From: a virus
DNA length: 23,040 bases
Virus record (IMG/VR): IMGVR_UViG_3300033149_003182
Location: 1 to 23,040 of that record
Direction: 5' to 3' (one strand)
In this document: one piece after another, positions 13,903 to 20,625 of the stretch
Numbering within the stretch: position 1 is the stretch's first letter
Layout: each line of letters opens with the position of its first letter
Notes under the pieces: model-generated
The model's database searches: none
The model's input: the letters and a program-made list of their open reading frames with translations, nothing else
What the model was told of the DNA's origin: nothing
Made by a program: the position numbers and the translations under genes

Positions 13903-14310
13903 GTGCTGACGCAGGCAATTTATGACAAGTTGGCGGAAGACGTGGCTCTGACAACGCTGCTAGCAACATACCAGGGCCAACCAGCGATATTTACGACACA
14001 GCCAGCGCCAGGAGACGCGACACTGCCCTATATCATCACGGCAGGTAATGTGGCGGTGGTTCCATTCGATACAAAGACGACGCAAGGACGGACCTTCACG
14101 CGTGATGTGCGCTGCTATGCAGCAGCGAGTGGGAGCGCCGCGACAGTGGAGGCGATTGCGGAGCGGGTACGGACATTGCTGCATCGCAGCGCTCTGATAG
14201 TTGAGGGTTTTGCGTGGGTTTGGGCGAAATGCTCGGGGCCAATAGCGGCGGATGAGCAAGATACATACGCCAGAATCATTACGGTGACGATGACGATTGA
14301 AGAACTGTAA
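13903..14310 (+). CDS. Tail terminator/completion protein, DUF3168-like
   Basis: The 135-aa protein matches the DUF3168 (tail completion, HK97 gp11-like) family. It begins AIYDKLAEDVALTTLL, continues with TLPYIITAGNVAVVPFDTKT and ends with a strand pair, TYARIITVTMTIEEL. The family caps the tail tube at the end facing the head. The start is GTG at 13903, with GGAGGGG about 8 bases upstream. Confidence 0.82.
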   Translation: MLTQAIYDKLAEDVALTTLLATYQGQPAIFTTQPAPGDATLPYIITAGNVAVVPFDTKTTQGRTFTRDVRCYAAASGSAATVEAIAERVRTLLHRSALIVEGFAWVWAKCSGPIAADEQDTYARIITVTMTIEEL

Positions 14311-14322
14311 GGAGGTTTCGAG

Positions 14323-14730
14323 ATGGCAATGAACGGGAGTGACATTTTGCTGTTAGTGAATATCGGGACGCCGTCCGTGCCCGCCTACCAAGTGGTAGGA
14401 TCACAGCGGGACATGACGTTCGACGAGGCGACGGAGGAGATAGACGTCTCTTCGAAATCCAGCCGGGCCAAGCGGGTGCTGCCAGGGCGGTACAGTTCCA
14501 GTATCTCACTAGATGCGCTATACGTACCAACGCGCGACGATTACGATGCGCTAAAATCGGCAATGCGGAACGGCGAACTGATCCTAGTGGCACGCCAAGA
14601 GGAGGGCACGACCACAGAGACAGCCGATGCCCTTGTGACCTCACTGAGCGAATCTTTCCCCGACCAGGGAGAGGCGACGATCAGCGTGGCACTGACGATC
14701 GATGGGGAGTGGACGGAGGTCGGCAGCTAA
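14323..14730 (+). CDS. Major tail tube protein
   Basis: This 135-aa protein is a tube-forming major tail protein of the TP901-1/Phi-type family. It opens MAMNGSDILLLVNIGTPSVP, followed by VGSQRDMTFDEATEEIDVSS (the classic 'set of residue changes to sulphur/serine' hairpin region) and KRVLPGRYSSSISLDALYVP. It ends in SVALTIDGEWTEVGS. It has the best ribosome binding site in the region (GGAGG at 14311-14315), consistent with high copy number in the virion. It precedes the tail assembly chaperones in the normal order. Confidence 0.85.
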   Translation: MAMNGSDILLLVNIGTPSVPAYQVVGSQRDMTFDEATEEIDVSSKSSRAKRVLPGRYSSSISLDALYVPTRDDYDALKSAMRNGELILVARQEEGTTTETADALVTSLSESFPDQGEATISVALTIDGEWTEVGS

Positions 14731-15086
14731 TGCCCGGAGCACGAGGGGAGGCAGTAATACAGATCAGCGACCAGCGGGAAGTGCATGTGCTCTTCACGAA
14801 CCGCGCATTGGCGAACGCTGAGAAGATGCTACATCGGGGTATTCTCGCAATCGCTCAGGGATTTATGGATGGCGAGAGCGGCGTTTCCGACATCGCCACG
14901 CTGCTGCTGGCTGGGATGCAGGCCGCGCGCCAGGAGGCGCACACTGGTGGCCGCCAGATGACTCTCAATGACGCATTCGAGATCCTTGATGAGGTCGGAT
15001 TTGCCGCCGTCGCCGGCCCAGTGATGGAGGCTATATCCAGCGTCCTCAGCTATGGTAGTAGTAACGGTGGCGACCCAAACGGGTAG
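14730..15086 (+). CDS. Tail assembly chaperone 1 (gpG-like), 0-frame product
   Basis: The 118-aa protein starts at the ATG at 14730, which overlaps the major tail protein stop by one base (TAATG), with GGAGG upstream. A helical core contains NRALANAEKMLHRGILAIAQ and MTLNDAFEILDEVGF. By position, between the major tail protein and the tape measure, and by helical content, it is the first tail assembly chaperone (lambda gpG analogue), which binds the tape measure during tail assembly. The stop TAG (15084-15086) follows just after a -1 slippery heptamer (15074-15080). A minority of ribosomes is expected to continue into the next frame and make a 233-aa fusion with the second chaperone. Confidence 0.8.
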   Translation: MPGARGEAVIQISDQREVHVLFTNRALANAEKMLHRGILAIAQGFMDGESGVSDIATLLLAGMQAARQEAHTGGRQMTLNDAFEILDEVGFAAVAGPVMEAISSVLSYGSSNGGDPNG

Positions 15087-15119
15087 ATGAGCAGGCCCTC
15101 GATTTTGAGAGCCTGCTCA
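15074..15119 (+). promoter_or_regulatory. Programmed -1 ribosomal frameshift signal
   Basis: The heptamer CCCAAAC (15074-15080) sits in the chaperone 1 frame as C CCA AAC, the exact X XXY YYZ arrangement for tandem -1 slippage. After a 7-nt spacer, TGAGCAGGC (15088-15096) pairs perfectly with GCCTGCTCA (15111-15119), and an inner CTC/GAG pair (15098-15100 with 15107-15109) extends the stem past one mismatch to a GATTTT loop. The 0-frame stop (TAG, 15084) lies just downstream of the heptamer. Slippery site, spacer length, stimulatory hairpin and the open -1 frame all agree. Confidence 0.88.
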
Positions 15120-15430
15120 AAACAGCTCTGCGCTGCGGCGTGACCGTATCAGAGTTCTGGGCGATGACCCCACGCGAGACATTCGCTACCATCGATGCCG
15201 CCAACTGGCGCGCGGACGTACAGCGCCACCGGGATATATGGTTCGCGTGGCACATTGCCGCGCTATCGCGCGCGAAGCGGATGCCGCCATTGCAGCGGTT
15301 GCTGGGCGGAGGTCAGGCGAAAGCATTGGCTGGGAAGGCCCTGGAGAAGCGCAGGAGAGAACATCAAAAAATCAGGGCATCAATCAATGTCGATCTAATC
15401 AACGAGGTTATGAGGGACCGTGGGAGTTGA
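15080..15430 (+). CDS. Tail assembly chaperone 2 (gpT-like), made by -1 frameshift from chaperone 1
   Basis: In the -1 frame relative to chaperone 1, the reading frame is open from 15065 to the TGA at 15428-15430. After slippage on CCCAAAC it reads RVDEQALDFESLLKTALRCG, continues as VTVSEFWAMTPRETFATIDA and ends KIRASINVDLINEVMRDRGS. The fusion is 117 + 116 = 233 aa. No good independent start exists: the nearest, a GTG at 15140, has no clear ribosome binding site and would drop 20 conserved-looking residues. The EFWAMTPRET segment fits the tail chaperone 2 family. The end overlaps the tape measure start by 11 bases. Confidence 0.8.
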   Translation, partial: RVDEQALDFESLLKTALRCGVTVSEFWAMTPRETFATIDAANWRADVQRHRDIWFAWHIAALSRAKRMPPLQRLLGGGQAKALAGKALEKRRREHQKIRASINVDLINEVMRDRGS

Positions 15431-17678
15431 TGTCAGCTTAGGCCGCGCGAATGTCGCAATTCGCGCCACAATGGACCACCTCGACGGCGATCTGAATCAG
15501 GCGCGGGGGCGAGTCGATGGCGCAGTGCGCCAAATGACTCACGGCGCCAGTGAGGCGTTCCAAGGCCTGGGCCGCGCTGCCCTGGGTGGCATTGGCATCG
15601 CCTCCGGCGCGGTCGCCGGGCTGGCAGGGACGTTGGCGGCAATCACAATTGCCGCGGCCCCGATCCAGAATCTTCAGGATGCATTTGCCGGGCTGGCGGA
15701 GAGCGCCGGGATCGGAATGGATGATATGCTGGCAGCGCTGCAACGAAGCAGCTCGGGCATGATCGCCAACCGCGACCTAATGCTGTCGTTCAACCGGGCC
15801 GCGCAGTTGGTGAGTGTCGATTTCGCTACGCAGCTCCCGGAAGCGATGCAATATCTATCGCGGGTCTCAGCGTCCACTGGCCTCGATATGAAGTACCTCC
15901 TGGACAGCCTGACCCTCGGTGTGGGACGACTGTCGCCGAAAATTCTGGACAATCTGGCCATCCAGGTATCGCTCGCAGACGCTACGGAGGCCGCCGCCAT
16001 GATGTATGGCGTTGAGGCGGATGAGCTGAGCAATGTACAGATACAGGCCGGGATGATGAGCGTGGTCCTCGACCGGCTTGCGAAAAACACGGCCGCGATG
16101 CCTGATATAACCCAAACTGCGGCAGCCAGATTGGCACAGATGCGGACGACGTTCCAGAATCTGAAGGATACGATCGGGATGGCGTTTCTGCCTGTCCTGA
16201 ACACATTGTTAACGACAGTTGGCAATCTGGCAGAGCGGTTTCTGCCCCCGCTGGTTGATTTTCTCGAATCGTCCGTTGTGCCGGTGTTCGACACAGTCGC
16301 ATTCGCGATCGATTCATTTGTCGCTGCAATTATGTCCGGACAGAGTCCGATCGATGCTCTGACCGGAGTTCTCCGAGACATTGGCCTCGACAGTCTGGCC
16401 GACCGGATTGATGCAGTCGTTGCGGCCATAACGCCGTTCATCGAACAGATGACGACACTCTTGACACCGGTTGGAGAATGGATTCGGGAAAACGTCAGCT
16501 TGCAGGATGTCCTGCTGGTTCTCGGCGCTGCAATCGCAACGGTGGTATTGCCTGCGCTGTGGAGCGTGATCACCACCGTCGCACCAGTAGTTGCTGTTTT
16601 TCTGCTCGCGGTCGGGGCGGTGGCGGCGCTACGAACGGCGTGGGAAAACGATTTTCTCGGGATACGCACAGCGATCATAGAGGCGTGGGAGGGGGTGATC
16701 CTGCCGGCGCTGCAACAGTTGTGGGAGTGGCTGCAGGTCAACGTCCCGATTGCCATCCAGACCCTCTCTGACTTTTGGACAAACACACTGTTACCGGCGA
16801 TCCGGCAGGTATGGGAATGGGTGCAAAGCACACTATTGCCGATCCTCGCCGATCTGTGGAACTGGTTGCAGGAGAATGTTCCTGCAGCGATACGAACACT
16901 CTCCGATTTCTGGACAAACATCCTGTGGCCAGCGATTCAGGCGGTTGTTGGATTTTTCCAGAACAGCGTTATGCCAGTGCTCGCGGAGGTCGCGAGCGTG
17001 GCCAGCGCTGTGCTTGGGGCGGCCATTGAGACAGTGTCGGCGATATGGGAATCAATCCTGTTGCCGGCGATTCAGATCGTGTGGGGATTTTTTCAGGACA
17101 GCATCATACCGGTAATGCAGGCTGTGGCCGAAGTGGCAGGAGCCATACTGGGCAAGGCGGTCGAGGCGCTTGCCGGCCTCTGGCAGAATGTGTTGTGGCC
17201 CGCGCTAGAGGCAGTGTGGGACGTGATCAAGGCCAATGTACTGCCGATATTTCGAGAGATCGCGGACTTTGTCAGGCAGAATATTGGCCCAGCATTCGAG
17301 CAATTGGCCGAGCGTGTTCTGCCGCCGATCCGGGTGGCATTTGAGGGAATCTCCGGGGCGATCTCGGACGTGGTGGGGTGGCTTCGGGACCTGGCCAGCA
17401 ACATTGGCTCAATAGAGCTCCCTGATTGGCTGACTCCGGGCAGCCCAACGCCATTTGAGCTCGGATTGCGAGGGATCGGAGATGCGATGCGCAGGCTGAC
17501 CCAAATGCAGATTCCACAGCTCTCCTCAGAGCTGCGACAAGTATATGAGGTAGAGGCGGTAACTAGGCCAGACAATGGCGGAGGTGGGCGAAGGCAACAG
17601 GTGGTAATTTACGGACTGACACTCGAGGGTGTGCAGGATCGCCAGGGATTATTGGCTGAGTTGCAGGCATTGATATGA
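15420..17678 (+). CDS. Tape measure protein
   Basis: The 752-aa protein has the expected position, size and composition: long helical stretches, hydrophobic segments (about 56-84, AALGGIGIASGAVAGLAGTL; about 361-405, LVLGAAIATVVLPALWSVIT) and repeats. Five repeats with a Trp every 45 residues run from about residue 408 to 632 (W408, W453, W498, W543, W588), with a WxxxLLPAI-like core. The protein sets tail length and is threaded through the tube; at about 0.15 nm per residue it predicts a tail of roughly 110 nm. No peptidase or lysozyme domain is evident. The GTG start at 15420 overlaps the chaperone 2 end and has GAGGG close by. The end overlaps the next start (ATGA). Confidence 0.92.
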   Translation: MGVDVSLGRANVAIRATMDHLDGDLNQARGRVDGAVRQMTHGASEAFQGLGRAALGGIGIASGAVAGLAGTLAAITIAAAPIQNLQDAFAGLAESAGIGMDDMLAALQRSSSGMIANRDLMLSFNRAAQLVSVDFATQLPEAMQYLSRVSASTGLDMKYLLDSLTLGVGRLSPKILDNLAIQVSLADATEAAAMMYGVEADELSNVQIQAGMMSVVLDRLAKNTAAMPDITQTAAARLAQMRTTFQNLKDTIGMAFLPVLNTLLTTVGNLAERFLPPLVDFLESSVVPVFDTVAFAIDSFVAAIMSGQSPIDALTGVLRDIGLDSLADRIDAVVAAITPFIEQMTTLLTPVGEWIRENVSLQDVLLVLGAAIATVVLPALWSVITTVAPVVAVFLLAVGAVAALRTAWENDFLGIRTAIIEAWEGVILPALQQLWEWLQVNVPIAIQTLSDFWTNTLLPAIRQVWEWVQSTLLPILADLWNWLQENVPAAIRTLSDFWTNILWPAIQAVVGFFQNSVMPVLAEVASVASAVLGAAIETVSAIWESILLPAIQIVWGFFQDSIIPVMQAVAEVAGAILGKAVEALAGLWQNVLWPALEAVWDVIKANVLPIFREIADFVRQNIGPAFEQLAERVLPPIRVAFEGISGAISDVVGWLRDLASNIGSIELPDWLTPGSPTPFELGLRGIGDAMRRLTQMQIPQLSSELRQVYEVEAVTRPDNGGGGRRQQVVIYGLTLEGVQDRQGLLAELQALI
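16641..17315 (+). repeat. Five 135-bp (45-residue) repeats inside the tape measure gene
   Basis: Conserved TGG (Trp) codons start at 16641, 16776, 16911, 17046 and 17181, exactly 135 bp apart. The matching peptide cores are WENDFLGIRTAI, WTNTLLPAIRQVW, WTNILWPAIQAVV, WESILLPAIQIVW and WQNVLWPALEAVW. Copies 2 and 3 are the most alike at the DNA level (for example TTTTGGACAAACAC against TTCTGGACAAACAT), suggesting recent duplication. The first copy is the most diverged. Confidence 0.75.
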
Positions 17679-19543
17679 TCACATCGATTGTGAGTTATGA
17701 CGGCAACTCATTTGCGCCGGATTACGAGGTGGGATTCGTCACGGGATCGGAGCCACGGCTGCCTGGCACATCAGTCAAAACGCTGGAGCGGATTGGGGCA
17801 TGGCCGGTAATCGTAGCGTTGCGGCGGAAACCGCAGAAACTGGCATTGCTCATCCGCATTGTTGGCAGCGACCGAGACACTCTGCGAACGCAGACGTTCC
17901 AATGGTTCGACCCGGAGGACGAGACACCCAGGACGCTGGTGGGCGAGAACCACGCCGGCATCCAGATGTCGGTGGATGCGTTGTGTGAGGAACTGCGCAT
18001 CTACGGTGACCAGCGTCACGACACAGTTTTCGTGGTGACGATGGTAGTAGACGGCGATGTGCGCTGGCGGGCGAGTGAGGAGACGTCAGACGAGTGGAAC
18101 ATTACGGCGAGCGGGCAGACGAACACGATCAACAACACTGGGGAGGATGATGCGTACCCGACGCTGGAGATCAAGCCGACATCGTCTAAGAGCGGCGGAT
18201 ACGACTACAAACGTTACTGCTTGGTGACTTGGCGAGCGATCAATGACGGCTCGAATTATCCCGTGCGGCTGGGGCCACTGGACACAGCGACGCTGGTCAG
18301 CGGCGGGAAAATGCAGGCCGATGGTGACGACCTGCGGGTGTTCGTTGATGGCACTGAAGTGGCACGCCACCTGGTCGCTATGAATGATGCTAATACATAC
18401 ATCTGGTTTTCGGCGAATTGGAAACCAGCCCCGGCGCTGGAGCTGACCGCATCGATTGCCGGGAGTGGGACGGTGGACAGCATTGAGCTTGACGACGCTG
18501 ATGAGATGGATAAATTGGACGCGAGCGGGTTCGTGCGCGTAGGCAGTGAGGTGCTCTCATATTCTACCAAGGATGTGACAAACAAGCGCCTGACCGGCAT
18601 AGAGCGAGCAGTATGGGGAACCTCGGCAGCGGCACACAGCGCGGGTGACGCTGTCTACTGGATGCAACACGAGGTGGTGATCGTCTATGGCAACGCCTCA
18701 GCCACCGCCCCAAACATAGCAGACACGGAGCCGGTATTTGAGCTCGATCTCAGCTCGAATACCGAGTGGGTGTTCGAGGAGTTTGGCGAAACTGCCAGCA
18801 GGCCAGCGTCGTGGCAGCAGTGGGGGAACCTCACCCTATCTGGTCGTGGTGGAACATATTCCGCATCTCAACGAACGCTGGCCTCGCCGTACACCGTTGC
18901 TGGGGCGTGGCTTTCGGAGCTGCACGGCAACGCATACGGCTGGAGCCTGCACAATCCATGCGGGATCGTCAATGCGGCCTGGGCAGACGGGTACAAACGA
19001 GCGCAGGTAAAGGAAGATTTTCTGGTCCACCTGATGTATTTGCTGCGAGATGACGCATACTGGACATGGCAAGCGACGCTGACAGATCCATCAGCAGATG
19101 ATGCCTGGGAATCCTGGTCTGAGGCGGCTGCTGCATCGGATTGGGATCCTGCCAGCGAATTAGCGATCGCGGCATATTTCTATGCGCAGGATGTCGAGGT
19201 AGGAACAGTGACCATCTCGCTAAACTCGACCGAGACGCCAGTCGCATCAATCGGGAGTGAATCGGGAAATTACACATTGTCCGCGACAATCACAAATGAG
19301 ACAACCGGTGAGGCGATGGCGATTTCGTTCGAGATGACAGTCAATGAGACACTACGGATCATCACTGATCCAGAGAATCTGGCAGTCATGTATCTGGCTG
19401 ATAACTCGAATCAATTCCAGGCGGTGACACCATCGGTAGCGCGGCGACTGCGATTGGTCCCGGGGAACAATGTGCTGCGGTTCGATGATACCGGGACGGT
19501 GGCTGTAACGCTGACAACGGTGTTTCGCAGGCGGTACTACTGA
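17675..19543 (+). CDS. Distal tail protein (Dit-like) with inserted domains
   Basis: The 622-aa protein directly follows the tape measure, the normal place of the distal tail protein. The N-terminal 130 residues fit a siphovirus Dit: VSYDGNSFAPDYEVGFVTGS, followed by a segment with LIRIVGSDRDTLRTQTFQWF. The C-terminal end (about 560-622, ITDPENLAVMYLADNSNQ, then RLRLVPGNNVLRFDDTGTVA and FRRRYY) closes the Dit/tail fold. In between is a region like DUF2341 (about 175-250 DDLRVFVDGTEVARHLVAMN and 332-365 EVVIVYGNASATAPNIADTE). It is split by an insert at about 258-331 (GSEVLSYSTKDVTNKRLTGI, then TSAAAHSAGDAVYW). Such inserts often bind carbohydrate or help host attachment. Usual Dit proteins are 250-300 aa. 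The ATG at 17675 overlaps the upstream stop. Confidence 0.75.
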   Translation: MITSIVSYDGNSFAPDYEVGFVTGSEPRLPGTSVKTLERIGAWPVIVALRRKPQKLALLIRIVGSDRDTLRTQTFQWFDPEDETPRTLVGENHAGIQMSVDALCEELRIYGDQRHDTVFVVTMVVDGDVRWRASEETSDEWNITASGQTNTINNTGEDDAYPTLEIKPTSSKSGGYDYKRYCLVTWRAINDGSNYPVRLGPLDTATLVSGGKMQADGDDLRVFVDGTEVARHLVAMNDANTYIWFSANWKPAPALELTASIAGSGTVDSIELDDADEMDKLDASGFVRVGSEVLSYSTKDVTNKRLTGIERAVWGTSAAAHSAGDAVYWMQHEVVIVYGNASATAPNIADTEPVFELDLSSNTEWVFEEFGETASRPASWQQWGNLTLSGRGGTYSASQRTLASPYTVAGAWLSELHGNAYGWSLHNPCGIVNAAWADGYKRAQVKEDFLVHLMYLLRDDAYWTWQATLTDPSADDAWESWSEAAAASDWDPASELAIAAYFYAQDVEVGTVTISLNSTETPVASIGSESGNYTLSATITNETTGEAMAISFEMTVNETLRIITDPENLAVMYLADNSNQFQAVTPSVARRLRLVPGNNVLRFDDTGTVAVTLTTVFRRRYY

Positions 19544-20625
19544 TGACTGTGCGCGTTGTCCTTGGGGACCAGACGGGACGTATTCGCACCGAACTGGCCG
19601 CTGGCAACGTCAGCAACATTGAATGGCGATTGAATGGTGCTGGAACAGCAACCGTGAGTATCAAGCGTGGCTCATCTGCATTCCGGCGCGAATTGTTAGA
19701 GCCAGGGGCAAGAATCTATATCGAGTTCGAAAATGGTCTGCCGGCGTGGGGCGGGATTGTGGACCTACCGCGCTCGTGGGAACACGGGGTCATTTTGGTA
19801 CGCGCTCATACGATCGAGCGTTTGCTGAGATTCCAAATCACGTCCAGAACGCGCGCGTTTTACGGCGATGTGGTTGGGAGTATCTTTAACCAGATCCTGA
19901 ATGAGATCGATGCATCGATCGGGATCACAATTGGACACGTATGGTTTGGCGGAGCTGCTCACTACCCACGGTACCATTTCCGTGATGTGATGTGGGTTAT
20001 CAATAATTCAATCAGAAAAATGGAGAATTGCGACTACCGATTCGTTCCCTACCTCAATGGTGGCCGGATTGTATTCCGCGCAGAACTGCACGAGCTGCTG
20101 GGGAATGATAGGCGCGAGCGCGTTGCATTGGTCGAGGGTGCGAATGTTGGCAAAGTGCTCAGCTTCTCCGAGCAGGGCGACATTATCAACCGCGTCGTTG
20201 CAGTGGGAAGCGGAGCGACGTGGGCAGAGCGGGAGGCTGTTTGGGGCGTAGAGGAAGCGAGCAAGCGAAGATTTGGATTGCGCGAGGCAGTGATGATGCC
20301 TGCCGACGTCTCGCAGACTGTGACGCTGTCCAGGTATGTTGGAAACGCAATCCGCAACAGCGCGTATCCACACTCGCTGGCGAAACTGAGTGTGTCAGAC
20401 AGCGCGCCGGCTGGATTCGGTGACTATGACGTAGGCGACATTGTCAGGGTAATCCTGCCATCGTTTGGTTTTGATGGCTTTGGCTATGATGCACCGATGC
20501 GGGTTGTGGCGCGGGGATTCGATCCGCAGTCTGGAAAATGCGAGGTGGTTTTGGACGAGCGATTTGAATATCTGCCGGTTATCCAGGGTGAGGACACGAC
20601 ACAACCTGGTGGGGAAGAGGAATGA
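19543..20625 (+). CDS. Tail/baseplate protein, Gp37-like (hub-type)
   Basis: This 360-aa protein resembles the siphovirus ReqiPepy6 Gp37-like/hub proteins found after Dit. It opens VRVVLGDQTGRIRTELAAGN, then AGTATVSIKRGSSAFRRELL and ARIYIEFENGLPAWGGIVDL, the split barrel typical of tail hubs. Later segments are EQGDIINRVVAVGSGATWAE and VGDIVRVILPSFGFDGFGYD. It likely closes the tail tube end and carries the tip protein encoded next. The start at 19543 is in a TGATG overlap with the previous stop, and the end overlaps the next ATG. Confidence 0.75.
   Translation: MTVRVVLGDQTGRIRTELAAGNVSNIEWRLNGAGTATVSIKRGSSAFRRELLEPGARIYIEFENGLPAWGGIVDLPRSWEHGVILVRAHTIERLLRFQITSRTRAFYGDVVGSIFNQILNEIDASIGITIGHVWFGGAAHYPRYHFRDVMWVINNSIRKMENCDYRFVPYLNGGRIVFRAELHELLGNDRRERVALVEGANVGKVLSFSEQGDIINRVVAVGSGATWAEREAVWGVEEASKRRFGLREAVMMPADVSQTVTLSRYVGNAIRNSAYPHSLAKLSVSDSAPAGFGDYDVGDIVRVILPSFGFDGFGYDAPMRVVARGFDPQSGKCEVVLDERFEYLPVIQGEDTTQPGGEEE

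Noticed and set aside
15140-15430. GTG at 15140 as an independent start of tail chaperone 2
   Set aside because: No clear ribosome binding site, and the same frame is open upstream to 15065 across a perfect slippery heptamer, so frameshifting is the better explanation.
15674-16921. 415-codon open frame on the minus strand opposite the tape measure gene
   Set aside because: Its Ser/Arg/Thr-rich low-complexity composition reflects the repeat-bearing tape measure on the other strand; no ribosome binding site or domain is seen.
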